From Nymphaea colorata (lineage: Eukaryota > Streptophyta > Magnoliopsida > Nymphaeales > Nymphaeaceae), in contig NC_045142.1 of NCBI RefSeq assembly GCF_008831285.2, positions 1,121,001-1,185,000 of the forward strand: 64,000 bases of DNA. Direction: 5' to 3'. The notes under the pieces are model-generated. The model made no database searches. It was not told the DNA's origin and worked only from the letters and a program-made list of their open reading frames with translations. Each line of letters begins with the position of its first letter. Positions within the stretch are counted from its first letter, which is position 1. The translations under genes and the position numbers were made by a program. This document shows, piece by piece, positions 36,130 through 49,500 of this stretch.

Positions 36130-37790
36130 AAAAAACTAGAAAGAACCAAAGGCAACAAAGTCGGTGGATGGGCCTAAAAGTTCTCCCAGGGGTTTGGCAA
36201 ACAGATTGAAGATTGTCGTAGTCAACTCTTAGAATGTCAGATTGAGGCGAAAAGAGGCTGCCATGCTGCTTTGATTGATGAAAAGAATTGCAAGGAAGGT
36301 CTTGGGAAACTTTTAAACAAGAAAGAGTCATTTTAGCAAAAAATCTCGAATAAAGTGGCTAAAAGGTGGAGACTCCAACACTAAATTCTTCCATGAATCA
36401 GTGAAAAGTAGAAGAAGGAGAAATCGGATAGCTATGGTTGCCATCAATGATCAGAAAATAGACAATGAGAAAGACATTTTCACGCATTACTGTCAAGACT
36501 TCCTGCAGAAAGAAAGTGAAACAGGAATTCTAAATCCAGACATGATCAACAGCACCGTAGTAAGTGTGGACCAAAATGAGAGTCTCATGTCACCCATATG
36601 GGATGAAGAGATCAAGTGGGCAGTCTTAGAAGCAGACAAAGATTCAGCACCTGGGCTAGATGGATTTCCAAATAAGTTTTTCCAAGACAACTGGCTGATT
36701 CTCATATGACCTCTCCGTCTTCATTCGAGATTTCTTTGCTAAAGGTAAACTAATCAGCAAAGCTAATAGAACACGTTTAGCTTTGATTCCGAAAATTTCA
36801 GGTGAAGCTGCTATTCAAAATTTCAGACCCAGATCTCTTTGCAGTAGCATCACCAAGTTCCGGAGTGATATCGTGGTAAAAAGAATGAGATCTATACTTT
36901 GCGGATCATTGCTAGTAACCAAAGCGCGTTCCTTCTTCGGCGTTGCTTCCAAGAGTGCATCTTTTTAGGCCAGGTTCACTCCATAGCTACCAAGAAAAGC
37001 AAGTCTCTATGCCTTGAAATTGATTTGAGCAAAGTATATGAGAGAGTCTCTTGGGCATTCTTGGAGAACTTGTTGAGACAGTTGGGGTCTGAGGAAGGTT
37101 AGATTCAAAGGATTATGATCCTTGAGTCTTAAGTATCTATGGCAGTCATATTATGATCCTCTCTCACCTTATTTGCTTCTTATAGTTGCAGAGATGTTTG
37201 GTAGAAGTCTCAAAGAAGCCATAAGCTCGAGCAGGATTAAGCTTCTGTGTTTTGGAATTCATGGAGAAGGCATAGACTCCTTTCTTTATGCCGATGACTT
37301 AATGTTGTTCATTGGCTATAATCAAAGAACAATGGTCAACACCAAAAGGCTAATTGAAGCTATTGAGGAGTGATAAAGTACGTTTTGTCTACCATCCCAC
37401 AGTATTGGAGTATAGTCTTCCGCCTCCCATCCAAATTCATGTTTAAAGTTGATAGTTTATGTGTTTATTTCCTACAGGGCAACGACAGGATCATGCGCAG
37501 AGCACACATACTCAAATGGGCAATTTTCGTTTGTCATGCTATTAATTCTAACAATATATGGGCCAACTATATCAAGGAGAAATACATAAGAAAACATAGT
37601 ATGTGGAGTAATTCTACTTTCTCCAAGTGTTCTCATGTAAGGAAATCAATCTGGACAGCATGGAAAACCATAAGGAATGAGATTCTTGGCAAGTGAATAA
37701 TGGGAAATCTGCTAAAGCCTGGTATGACGGATGAATGGGTGCCTATCTCTCCCCAGGTTTTATCCGGAACTACACCAATGTTGGGATTCA
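36130..37790 (+). pseudogene. Decayed non-LTR (LINE/L1-type) retrotransposon: reverse transcriptase region
   Basis: The stretch reads in LINE order across at least four frameshifts. It begins with the linker before the RT (KGGDSNTKFFHES-like text near 36350-36400), then DKDSAPGLDGFPNKFFQ (around 36640). Next comes NFRPRSLCSSITKF (around 36820), then SNQSAFLLRR and EIDLSKVYERVSW (36905-37050). DPLSPYLLLIVAEMF follows near 37160, and the RT catalytic FLYADD with YADD at 37287-37298. Then comes the post-RT segment LSTIPQYWSIVFRLPSKF (37378-37440) and further text to about 37760. Frames alternate and stops interrupt, so it is inactive. The endonuclease and 5' part appear missing. Confidence 0.85.
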
Positions 37791-38831
37791 GCCACTTTAA
37801 ACAAGTTTTTGTTTAAAGTTGCAAAAGGTTAGAAATTAGAAAGGAATCCGCCGGGTCGAATTAGATATCTCTACTGCACTATTTGGGTATTGCTTAATTT
37901 GACTCAAATCAGATTTGGATTTGAATACAAAAAAAAGAAAAGGATGCCATTTAATTATGCTTGGCAACTTCAACTAAATACAAAAGACCAGCTTAACAAA
38001 ACTTTTTGAACTTACATTTTTTATTGTGACACTAAAAGTTAGCACCTTCTTGTGAATGTTTTATCTTTTCATGTTACGTACGGTGAATCACTATGTGAAC
38101 ATGTTATAAATATATATATCCATGTACCAAAGCTAGTATACAGTACATGAGAATGCTATTTTTATCGAAGCAAAACGCCTCAAGAAATCTTTTTTGGATG
38201 GTATGCTTCTACAAATATGTGATCATTTTTTGCAGTTTAACATTTCTAATTACGTATTTGTCGCGTAATCGTTAAATTCATGTATTGATGGCCAGCGTTA
38301 AATTGCGAACCCATCGGCTTGTAAGAATGAACATGTGGAAAAAAAAGATCGACGACTTCTTGTTGGAGAGATTTTCTTTAAATAGTTTAAGCAATGAGAC
38401 AAACCATTTTTCACGTAACTGAATCCGAAGAACCCTCCCTTTGTGTCCCAAAACTCCAGGTCTCTGTCAGGCTCCATGCAGATTGCTGCTCCAATTCTGA
38501 AAGAAAAAGCAAGAAAAGCAACAAATCCTTTTGTTGTTCCTTTGATCTGTAACTCACTATTATGGAAAGAACAAACGCCAGCAGTGGAAGTTTCAGAAAC
38601 CTACCCTTTTAATCTTATCTTCTTCGCGAACGTCTTTCTTATGTAATAAGCTCTACTTCGTGCAAGCTTCTGCTCCAAGTTGAATTACTTGGAATTCATC
38701 ATCAGAAATCTATGCAGGAAATGGGTATGTTCATGTTTGTCTATTAGTCATTCTATGGATCAGAGGAGGAGGATTCTGATAAGCAATCCATAAAAATCAG
38801 CACCTGGCCACAAGGATTAACAAGGAGGATC

Positions 38832-40442
38832 ATGGAGATATTAACTGGTATGCCTCTAAAAAGACTCTGGTTGTTAATATTGGTAGTACCTCTCTTATGG
38901 TTATGCTTCATCTTTTTCAATCTGCATTCGACATCCATAGATGAAAACATCAAACTGATATCAGTTGCAGACACGGCAGAATACAGATATCCAAATGTTA
39001 CAGAAAACACAGAGACAAATGTTACAGATCACATAGATCAGATAGTTGCAGAACACAGTGACCCAACAGACAAGTTTCCATTCATGAAGGCATTGAGAAG
39101 CAGGGAGAACCATAGTGATCCTTGTGGGGGGAAATATATTTTTTTGCATACACTACCAAGAAGGTTTAACGCAGACATGCTGAAGGACTGCAAGAACCTT
39201 AACCAATGGGTTGATATGTGTAAGTTCAGTTTGAATTATGGTTTAGGCCTTCCACTGAAGAACAAGGAGAATGTTTTCACGAAAAAAGGTTGGTTTGCTA
39301 CAGACCAATTTGCACTGGATTTGATCTTCAATAATAGGATGAGACACTACGAATGCTTAACAAGTGATCCAGCCATGGCAGCCGCGTTTTTTGTTCCTTT
39401 CTATGCTGGGATAGATGTGGGACGATACCTTTGGGGGCCCTATAACATTTCTGTGAGGGATGCTGCTTCTCTTGAGCTTGTCACGTGGTTGGTGAGAAGG
39501 CCTGAATGGAAAATCATGCGAGGCAAGGATCATTTTCTTGTAGGAGGAAGAATTACCTGGGATTTCCGAAGAAGAACAGATTCGGAATCCGACTGGGGAA
39601 ACAAGCTCCTGGTCCTGCCTGAACTCAAGAACATATCTATGTTGGTTATAGAATCTAGTCCATGGCATGCAAATGACTTTGCTGTGCCTTACCCTACATA
39701 CTTCCATCCTGCAAAGGATAAAGAAGTAATTGATTGGCAGAAGAGAGTGAGGAGATTTAACAGGCCTTGGCTTTTCTCGTTTGTCGGTGCCCCACGTCCT
39801 CAACAAGTTGACTCAATCCGTGGGCAGATAATTGATCAGTGCAGGAGATCTTCTCGATGCAGATTGTTAGAATGTGGCACTGGGAAGAACAGTTGTTATT
39901 CTCCCAGCAACGTTATGAGGGTATTTCAGGGTTCGGTTTTCTGTCTCCAACCTCAGGGTGATTCATTCACTAGAAGATCTGCTTTTGATTCAATCCTTGC
40001 CGGCTGTGTGCCTGTTTTCTTTCATCCTGCATCTGCATATACACAGTACATATGGCATTTGCCACGGAATTACTCCAAGTACTCGGTCTTCATATCCGAG
40101 GATGACATCAGAGAAGGGAACACTCTGATAGAGCAAAGGTTACTTAAACTATCACAGGATCAGATCAGCAAGATGAGAGAAGAGGTGATCAAACTTATTC
40201 CAAAGTTGGTCTATGCTGACCCACGATCTAAACTAACAAAGATCAGAGATGCTTTTGACATATCAGTCGAAGCAGTGATTGACCGGGTGGCAAAGTTGAG
40301 GATGAACATAGTTAATGGCGTTCATGAGAATGAGCCTGATGAAAGTTACAGTTGGAAGTATCCTCTACTAGAGCCAGGGGCAGACACAGTAGTGGGGGAG
40401 TATGAATGGGATCATTTCTTCTATAAACAGAAGGAAGGATAA
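38832..40442 (+). CDS. Exostosin-family GT47 glycosyltransferase, MUR3/KATAMARI1-like (putative xyloglucan galactosyltransferase)
   Basis: An uninterrupted 536-codon frame. A short cytosolic tail is followed by one membrane anchor at residues 12-30 ([19 protein letters not shown]) and a variable stem. This is Golgi type II topology. The catalytic exostosin/GT47 domain runs from about residue 95 ([16 protein letters not shown]) to about 470. Family blocks include [31 protein letters not shown]-like text ([18 protein letters not shown]), [30 protein letters not shown] and [15 protein letters not shown]. These match the MUR3 clade, which adds galactose to xyloglucan side chains in Golgi-made cell-wall hemicellulose. 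Absence of introns also fits that clade. The precise acceptor cannot be told from sequence. A second Met at codon 7 (MPLKRL) is an alternative start. There are many N-glycosylation sequons in the stem. Confidence 0.93.
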   Translation: MEILTGMPLKRLWLLILVVPLLWLCFIFFNLHSTSIDENIKLISVADTAEYRYPNVTENTETNVTDHIDQIVAEHSDPTDKFPFMKALRSRENHSDPCGGKYIFLHTLPRRFNADMLKDCKNLNQWVDMCKFSLNYGLGLPLKNKENVFTKKGWFATDQFALDLIFNNRMRHYECLTSDPAMAAAFFVPFYAGIDVGRYLWGPYNISVRDAASLELVTWLVRRPEWKIMRGKDHFLVGGRITWDFRRRTDSESDWGNKLLVLPELKNISMLVIESSPWHANDFAVPYPTYFHPAKDKEVIDWQKRVRRFNRPWLFSFVGAPRPQQVDSIRGQIIDQCRRSSRCRLLECGTGKNSCYSPSNVMRVFQGSVFCLQPQGDSFTRRSAFDSILAGCVPVFFHPASAYTQYIWHLPRNYSKYSVFISEDDIREGNTLIEQRLLKLSQDQISKMREEVIKLIPKLVYADPRSKLTKIRDAFDISVEAVIDRVAKLRMNIVNGVHENEPDESYSWKYPLLEPGADTVVGEYEWDHFFYKQKEG

Positions 40443-41946
40443 TAGAAGCCCGTGAACAGTTTTGTACGTTATCAAAGAAATCCTTATACATTCATTGGTT
40501 TTATTTTTCTTTGACTTTTCCAATGTACATAATCAATTGACATTGATTTCAAATACTTTAGACACAGGAATTGAGAAGTTCACTTCACGAGCCCTTGTAA
40601 GCAAAACCTGCATGGGCAGAAAGATGAATGCCAATTGCCAACAACGCACAGTGGCGCATGCTGCCGAAAATACGGGTTTGCAAGCACTTTACATTAGTTT
40701 ATCCATTACTCACGCATGTAAGTGCTCCCCTTGTAAGCAGAACATGCATGACCAGAAAGATGAACTACAAAGAATAATATGGCACATATTACGAAAATAA
40801 TATGGTTGCAAGTAGAAAGCAACCCCTGAATCAAGCGGCTTGAGGAAATTTTCAGACTTGGGGGCTTAATTTTCCTATAATTCCAAAAAACGTGTTTTGT
40901 GATTCTCCTAACAAGAACTGCAGTTTTCTTAAAGCTGCAGCTTTTTTTTCCAATATTACCTTGGATTGCATAATTACGTTCCTACCAATTAGCTTACCAT
41001 TTTTTTTTCCAAAATAGCAAATGAGCGTCAGCTACAATCTCCAAACACAGAGCTACTAACCGCATGGTTTCACAGCGTTGAGCAAGCGATCTATTCTCTT
41101 ATAAAAGAAAATACGAAGACCTAGAAACAAACAAGTGAATGCTGAATACTTTTCATCTTTTAATGTAAAGCCCGGTGACCAAGTAACAAGGCGGGTGCAA
41201 CGCCACAAGGTGGAATTATTTGCGTTTCTTGACAGCGAACGCATACCAAACTGAGATTTGACATGAATGTCGTTACCAGCAGCTGCCCGGTTGATTCGGC
41301 GCATAACAAAATCTTCAACTCGGGTATCCTTCCTCTTCACAGTTACTGTAAGATACTGCTAACAGGAAGAACGCAGAGTTTTCTAGAACAAAACGGTAGT
41401 AAAAAGCAATATATAAAACAAAGAGTGGCTCCATGAGAACTGCATTTGTGCAATACAGAGACATTTTCGCCAGAGTTCTAACAAGCAAAATATATTGGTT
41501 GCATCCACTAAATATGCAAAGGTTCAAATTCAATAAGATATAGCGACGCTTGTATCTTTTTGGATGCAGCACGCCGAAGCTTGCATAATACTTCCAGCCA
41601 GGAGACGAACCAGATTGAGCTCTTCCTTCAGCTTCTCCACATCTCTCAACTGACAAGGCTTCTCATAGTTCTGGACCTCTGGTACAGCCAAGAGGCTTGG
41701 GACTGGAAGGAGAGAGAGAGCCCCACCACTTTATGAGATTGCCCCTCAAAATGAGCGTATGGTGGGGAGCCATACCTGTAGAATATCCTCAATAGACTCC
41801 ATGATTAAGTATTTACTATGAACTGAAGGAAAAAGCAATCGGTCGCCTGGTTAACACCCTTCAAGCGCAGGAATGTTTTCAATACAAGTCTTGAGGATTT
41901 CACACTGGTGGGGCCTTATTCTTTGCAACTGGAAATTAACTTATGC
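40443..41946. other. Convergent intergenic region between exostosin and IWS1 genes
   Basis: Both flanking genes end here, so it must hold two 3'UTRs. A degenerate ~40-bp direct repeat (CCTTGTAAGCAxAAC...) occurs at about 40591-40630 and 40728-40768. On the minus strand a ~55-codon frame at 41690-41530 (containing QLRDVEKLKEELNLVRLL) and frames at 41340-41056 were looked at but no gene could be built. Confidence 0.4.
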
Positions 41947-44900
41947 CTAGAAGAACTTGACAAGCCCACGACCCTCCACACTGACCTTCTGCGCCTGCAG
42001 CTGCTTCCTTTTCGGGGCTTTCAGGTGTTGCAGCTTCTTGTTCATCTGAACCCAAAAACAAGAAATGAGACGTTTCGACACAAATAAAAGGATTGAAAAT
42101 CTACTTATTTCTTCGGTAGATTGTGTATGCATTTAAAGAGCCACAGATCAAGCAGTCAATAAACTGAACACAATCTTGCTTCAAGTAAGAGAACAATGTT
42201 AGAGTCCAACTCTATAGATAGAATAAGTCGTGAATGACAGTATCAAAAGCCAGGAGAAAATTAAAGGTTCGCTATTTGCTCGACTAACAAGTGTGACCAC
42301 CACAAACATGCCAGGGTACAGCAATACTATTCTGTCCCAGCCTATTCATAATTCGTTCAGCCCATACACCTTGCACATGGATACGGGTATCCTCATTCCA
42401 TCCATATAACAGAGAAATAAAACCATTAGAAAAATCACACTGGAGTAACAAAAATCACAAGCACAAAAATGAACCAACAACACAAGAAACCAGAGGGAGA
42501 CCAGACCCTAGAACATGGTTCCGAAACTATCCATGGAGGCCACCAAGTGATAATGTCTCTCAAAATGCACATAAATTAAGCTTGTGTCATACACACACAA
42601 GAATGGAGATGCAACAGCTTGGAGGGCTGCACGACCAATAATTTGATAACCATCACAGTCAAGAATTACAAAAAACAAAAAAATCCTTATGCCCTCATGT
42701 GCACACCTTTGACTAAATTATCATGGATTGACAAAAGAGCAAATGCAAATGGCAAAAAATTCAACAAGGAAAGAAAAAACAAACAATTACCTTCATCCGC
42801 CGCTCATCTTGTTTCAACTGTCTAGCACGTGCCCTCACCTCCTCTGGGTCTATCTTGGATTGGGGCCGAACCACAAAATCCAAAGGTAAGGCTTCTGGCC
42901 TAGAAGCATGCAACCTGGGAGCTGACTGGCTAGATTTTGGTTCCCTAAATGATGAGAAAATTGAAAATTCAGCAACAGAATAAGAGTATATTACACCAAT
43001 ATCATAACTATAAATAGATTCATAAATTCTTACTGTGAAAAATCAGCTATATCAAGATCGTCATCTCGAGATTGAAGGCCTGCAACCTTAGCAATTGGCC
43101 TGTTTAATGCAAAAGAGTTTATGAGAAAACATCAACTAGGAAACCAAGAGAAATGAAAAAGACATGTTCTCAAATGTACTTTTTTACAGGTGGCCTGCGG
43201 TAGGGAGCTCTCTCATCATCATAGTGCTTCATGTCCTCGAAACGAGTGCTCTTTTGGAATATGGGCCGGCTCTGCACAAAATCAAATTTGATATCAGATC
43301 AGCTTTTTTCTCAACAGCAAAAATTGACGTAGCTTATCGACAATAAAAAAAAAAAGCAAAATATTTGAAATTTAAGGAAACATCATACATGAAAAAATGG
43401 ATAACCAATGCTTCCACTACAGGGAAATATAGAAAGGGAAGGAGAACCTTCCAACTTTCCATGGGATGCATGCAACATACCCATTGATCAACTAAATCAC
43501 GAGCAAGTTTTCTGTTGGAAGTCGTCTCCTCATCAGACCTTGACAAGAACATGATCACCTGCACAAAAAATATAAGGTGACTTCAATGTTTTCTCTAGAG
43601 ATAAGCAATAGATGAAAATCGTGCAACATCTCAGAGCAGGAGAGTTAGAGAACCTTGCCCAAGCCACTCCTTTTGAGTTGTTCCTTCCTATCATACTGCT
43701 CAACATCAATGGGTAACTGAACACAAAACACAAGATACAACATAGGGTCATCACCTGACGCAAAAAGAATAAAGTGCACCAAACGGAGAGTGCAGAAAAT
43801 GAAGGATTCTAGTAGACCAAAATTGCAGACTTCCACATCATTAAGTAGAAGATCATAAAACTTACATCAGTCAAGACTTTCAATATAGCAGTTCGAACAT
43901 TTATGTTTGGCAAGCACCCATCGGGAAGAGGTTCAAGCCAATTCTTCAAAACAGACAGTACTCCACGATCTAAAAACTCTTGTTGCAGTTGTCTCCTACA
44001 TATTTTTGAAATACCAGGTCAGAAATTGTATCAATCAAGCTATAACTTTGAAGAAACTTTTAATGGCAAATGCCTTTCAAATATTCTGTACTAATATTAG
44101 AAATCCTTCATACTTTGAGAGAACATCAGTTAACATTGGCAACATCTTCAATTTATTTATAGCTGGTTTGGCCTGTCTGTTTAACTCTGCATCCTCCTCA
44201 GCTGCGACTTCAAGTCTTGCCATAAACTGCTCCACAAGCATCGCAGTTTCCTCAGCAGTTCTTTCTTGTTTCTTGTTTTTCTTTTTGCCCATCTTGAACA
44301 GTCGTTTGATTTCATCGTCTTCCTCCCCTTCTTCTGCCTGAAAAATGCAACAGGACAGGGGAAGTATCAAATAGCTTCAGCTAGGTAAAAAAAATTCCAG
44401 ACAACCATAAAAGTTCCCCAATTTATATCCCACAAGACAGCAACTCTGTCCAAGGAACCAAGTCACATACATAGCTTCAGGCACAGGAGCATGTAGTCAT
44501 TTACAAAGAGCGTGGAGGACATGTGACCAACCTTGATAAGGCACGTGTTGCCCACCATCACATAGTACCAGAAAATCATGTCCATAAACAAAAAGACATC
44601 GCAAACAAAAAACTATGCAACTGACTGGAAAAGAATGAAATAAAACATGATATTTTGAACCAACTAAGAACAATATAACCAACCTGAGGAGCATCTCCAG
44701 CAGAGCCAGCATCATCATCACTTCCATAACGATCAGCAGGATCTACACCAGTATCATCAATGAATGCATCATCATCTTTGGTTCTTACACCCTCGTGGTC
44801 ATCCTATGCAAGTAATAGTAAGAAAAGAGGAACATTATTCTCTAATGAAAAACTTAAGGAATGCCACACATTAAAGGTCAGCATCTCGTCAAACGCCAGA

Positions 44901-46506
44901 CTTGGGAAGAATAAAAAGAAACAAGAAAGACAAGTATGAGTATCATCATCCTAAATGCATATAGCATAACAAAATCAAGAACGTGTATGCACAAACAAAC
45001 ATATAACGGAAATGTTCCTGTAGATTTAGTCTTTCAACTGTGTCCATATTTCTATTTGGCCTTCCGCAGTAGGCACATTGATGAATTTGAGTTTTCAAAG
45101 GAAAAACAGATATGAACAGATAAAGTCCGCTTCATAGAAATGCGCCAAAAACAAAAGGGATTGTTAAACACATTGTCACCAAACAACAACTGATTATGAT
45201 CTCTTTAAGAAGACATCACTTCATCGATAGGGAAATCCAGGAACATGCTGGGGTTAAACAGCTGGAAAAGCCTGTCCCGGTGGACTGTATTTACTGTCTA
45301 TATAGGATGAACTTCAAAAGAAGCAAAATGAGCAAAATACATGCACAGAAAAATCTAGAAATCGAGGAAGTTGGAACAGAAAAGTGCTTCGTGAAAGCCT
45401 TATTGACCAAAATCTAAACAAAACATCAACCACTCTGACATGAATTTGCGGAACTATTCGTAACCAAGACAGGCTCGCATCCGAAAATTGTTTTAAAACA
45501 TCTTCACATGTTCAGAAATTAACCGGGATTGAATACAAAGGGACGGGAAGCTATGAAAAACCAGTTGAGCTTAAATGCTGACTGTTCCCGCCAACTCTAA
45601 TGGAGTTTCAAGATCTAGGAAAACTATCGACCCTAATCATCGCAGAATTTTTGCCAAAAGAAATCCCGCGGTTTTTCAAAGAATGGCAGAATGCCAGTAT
45701 ATCTTACTTCTGAATCAGCTCCAGCTATGGACTCCCACATTTCTTTCACCATCTCCGAATCGCCTCCATGACTGTGGAAACCCCCAGAGGACCCACCTTT
45801 ACCGCCCGACCTCGTGCTCTTCCCGAATCTCTTCTCTGCCTTCAACTTCTTCTCCTTCCGCTGTTCACCCTCCTTCAATTTCTTCCTCTTCCGTGGCTCG
45901 CCGTCCACGTCGTCACTCCACCTTGATTTTCCCGAGTAGCCCTCGCCGTAATCCGGCGAGGGTGCCTCGTCATCAAAACCGACGGAACTCTGAGCAGTGC
46001 TTTTCTTAATAAGCCTTTTCCTGGGCTTCGCCTTGGGAGCATCCTCCTCCCCGCCGGAATCAAGAACGGGTGTTGGCGATCGTTCCTGCCGCCAATCCTC
46101 TTCAGGCTCCAGCGATTCCTCCCGATCGGAAGGCATGTCAGGATCCATCAGAGGCTCTCCATCTTCATCACGATACCTAAATTTTCCAATGAAACAAAAC
46201 ATAAGCAAGAAACCAAACCCCATTCTCCAAGTAAATTGCCACGATCCGCCCCATCGACAAACAAAAGATCCCCCCCATTAATCCCCGAACGGGAAAGACC
46301 AAACCCTAAGAAACAGTAGAGGAGAAAAGCAAAAACAAAAACAACGAGAATTCCCATCGCTCGACAGCGAAAACACCCAAACCAGAGAAGGGCATCGAGT
46401 AGAAATGATCAGAGAAAACCGTAAACCCCTAATTCCATCGCACGTAAAATAAAAAGCTGAAAACCACCAAGAATGGAAATACTCACGGATCATCCTCGTA
46501 ACCCAT
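41947..46506 (-). CDS. IWS1: IWS1 transcription elongation factor (Spt6-interacting)
   Basis: Eleven exons: 46506-46487, 46176-45708, 44803-44684, 44337-44114, 43995-43866, 43716-43654, 43558-43481, 43271-43180, 43099-43034, 42944-42791, 42045-41947. They total 1515 nt, giving 504 aa, very close to plant IWS1. The N-terminal ~250 residues are acidic, Ser/Lys/Asp-rich and disordered (MGYEDDPYRDEDGEP, RKRKKLKEG). The conserved TFIIS-N/LW-like core runs from about residue 250 to 400, including AMLVEQFMARLEVAAEED, NWLEPLPDGCLPNINVR, LPIDVEQYDRKEQLKRSGLGK and RDLVDQWSRPIF. The C-terminus is basic (NKKLQHLKAPKRKQ). IWS1 links RNA polymerase II-associated Spt6 to elongation, histone marking and mRNA processing. 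In plants it also acts in brassinosteroid-regulated transcription. It is nuclear. The first coding exon is only 20 nt. Confidence 0.94.
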
Positions 46507-49500
46507 CGCTGCACGAGACGATCTGTTCTTCGCAAGAAATCGACACCCCACAAAGTTATACTTCTTCCCGCCTCACCCGATATGGAGATAGAGAGACAAG
46601 GGAAGGGAGGAAAGGAAGGACAGGGTTTTCCTCTTTCCTGGATTCCCCGAGATAGAGAAAAAGAAACAGAGAGGAAAGGAAGAAGACGAGAGAGAAGAGG
46701 GAGGAAGCCGGAGGGAAAGAACGGAGACCTCGGCCCCGCTTCTGTCGTGTTCGTATCCCCACCAGCCCCTCTAGTACTAGCAACCCGCAGCAGCAGGAGG
46801 CGGTCGCCGATAGATTCTCCACGACGCTCTCTTCGGTGAAAATAACTTGCTATTTATCGTCCCCTGGCCGCCGGCGGCGGTTAGCGTCCTTGACTCCCTT
46901 CGGTCCTCGCCGTGACTTCCGCGTTAAAAACCTACTACGTTCTAATACGCAGCCTGCAGCCAAATAACGAGAGAGATGGAATCCAGCATCAACAGTATCC
47001 TCACATCAGAAGGTCGCCCGAGTCAAAAGTAAGTCTGAAGTTCAATAAATTAGTCAAATTGTATCTAATTTTAGCGTGTTTGAGCATTAGATAAAGGAGA
47101 TAGAGAGAGATATTGTGATCTAGGTAAGATTGTTCACCACCAATTTTAGGCATGTCTTCTTGAAGAAAAAGAAAATGATAGAAGATGCATGTGACTTTTT
47201 GTTCTTGTTCCACTTAAACTCTACAGAAATAACTCTTGTAGATACATTGTGCTGATTTTGTATCCAATGAGATAGTTTTGCTAAATACGGGTGTGTTTGG
47301 TAGCCTTAAATCAGATGTGAAATCCCTTTTATCTGGAACCGTTTGAGTGAACATGCAAGGGTTTCACTCTAGGAAAAAAAAAATCAGATCCCACGAATCC
47401 CATGTATGGCCAAAACTTCAGATTTTTATGTTCTTTTTGGTCGGGTCCCGAGTGATCTTATATTACTTTTGATCTCATAAATAAATGTTCCCTCAATAGA
47501 CAGGCTGCCAAATGGCAACTGTGATGAAGATGATGCCTTCAAAAATCTACAAGTAATGATGCGTTGTTGGTAAAGATGTCAATAAATCTGATTTAGATTT
47601 AATGTTTGACCCAACTTTATAAAGAAAAAAAAGAAACGAAAAAAAGTTTCACATCCGGTTAAGAATTTGAATGAGAAAATGGCATCACATCGGATTCAGA
47701 TTTAAGTAGATATTGAGTGGAATAATCAGATTTGGATTGGATATAATTTTAAATAAATATTATGTGTTACATGGCTTGAATTATAGGAGTGTCAAATCTG
47801 AGGCTGATTTGAAATCCCTTTTACATGGAACATGATTTAAAAAAAAAAAAATCATTTGTCCTATATAAAAATTTTAGAAAATAATATATTAACCAGATTA
47901 AAATTCAGAAATTTTTTTTTTTTAAAAAAAATGGCTCTGCTTTAGGAGTTTGAAATAAAAGAGCAACAACATTTGACCACGCCACCCTCCAAACCCAGAC
48001 CCAAATCCGACCACAAGTTAGCTCGGGTGGGTGGGCTCGGGTCCGCCCAAAAAATTCGATGCTTCCACCTGCACCACCACATGATGGGGCGGGCGATTTT
48101 TTCTCGGTCATGCATGTGATGGCGACGCACCATGTCATCCGCGCCAGAAGATCGGCTCATCGTAGACACGACCAATGATTTATGATGATGATGGCGGGGA
48201 TTTGTTAGTTGGTATGGTGATGCATGATGTGCCATGATAACCATGCTGATGGATGGTGAGTCGCTGGCATACGTGGAAGAAGCGAAGCGTGTTGATCTTT
48301 GATGCGTGAATGCGTAAGCAGGAGGAAGCGTCCGGAACACGTTGGAGGCGCAAAATCCAAAGATATTAAAATTAGAGATAACATGACGAAATTATTTTTT
48401 AAATTAATCATTGCAAGTATATTGGAAAACATTGTTTTTTTTTTTTTCATATACCAACGCCTACTAAAAAAACGTACATATTGACAATAAAAATGAATGT
48501 TTGCATTTTTTTTTTTTTGAAGAAAAGCATTTTCATGGGTAAAAGTAATTTATTAGATCCTGAAACTTTTGAATCTTGAAATTCTTATAAAATCAAACCG
48601 TTTGTTATAGTTTTTTTCTTTCTACTGGTGTGAAAAAGTAAAGTGAGAGATCTAAGCATAATTTTTTAATGCAAACTACATGGTAACATTTCATCCTCAT
48701 ATATTATTGTAAGAAACTCCATTGCTGGACATTCGTTTTAGTCAAGATTCGATTCCTTACAGATATACATTTTCATGAAAATGCAGCAGTTTGACCATAT
48801 AATGAGGATAAGGATAAAGATGAAGCCACAGATGAGTTGGAGGCAGATCGGATTGAATGGGTCAATGGGGCTGCCCAAATTATAATGTTATCATATTATA
48901 AAAATTTGGGGACATTTCTTTACATAAGATCCCCCAGATTTAAAGTGAATCATGATAGGCATTTCAAATTTTCGATATTTTGTAGATCTAAAATCCAATG
49001 TTCATTTCATTTTTAATGTCTATTCAGAGGAAACCATCAGTATAAAACCCTAAAAGCTTTTGATCTAGAGTTTACGTTTTGGGATCTTAAATTTGAAGTT
49101 GCATAAAAAAAAGTGTATTTTAAGAGATTTTCTAGTATGCTATATGTTAAAAACCAATCAAAAGGAGAAATATATAGATTTAAGATACCCGTGGATCTCT
49201 CCGACATGCAATGAAACAAACATTACTTAAATGACTGTTTGGCAACAATAACACATTATTACTGACCCGCAAAAATAATAGTAATAAAGTAAATTTATGA
49301 AATACTTGTTACAATATATATATGTGGATCTGCATATTATTTAAGGTAGGTTCATAAACTAGTAACAAAATGTTATTTTGCTGTTAAACAGCTCCCAAAG
49401 GTATACTTACACATTCAAGGTTCTGGGTGGTGGATGTATATTGTAAGCTTCAAACTCTGTAACTATCAAACATACCCAAATTATTTATAATTTTTGAAAG

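Larger units (their letters stand above)
30901..38831. other. Gene desert with transposon fossils
   Basis: Eight kilobases without a supported gene. Contents are a 28-bp direct repeat at 31831-31886, (AT)n tracts near 32371-32390, 32590-32608, 33170-33189 and 35226-35248, two copies of a MITE-like element, a LINE fossil, and a presumed promoter/5'UTR for the exostosin gene at the right end. Open frames at 31938-32186 (minus), 32307-32543, 34230-34463 and 38443-38646 were not recognisable. Confidence 0.5.

Noticed and set aside
39357-39806. Minus-strand 149-codon frame inside the exostosin gene
   Set aside because: Antisense shadow of an intact, strongly conserved coding sequence.
41056-41340. 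Minus-strand frame containing KRKDTRVEDFVMRRINRAAAG
   Set aside because: It looks protein-like for about 45 residues, but no upstream exon, start or family match could be supported.
41530-41832. Possible small minus-strand gene: ATG exon ending MESIEDILQ at ~41817-41791, then a frame with QLRDVEKLKEELNLVRLL
   Set aside because: The donor and acceptor phases do not join the two frames (the coding frame would break), the second frame stops after ~55 codons, and I recognise no family. It lies in a region expected to be 3'UTR or spacer.
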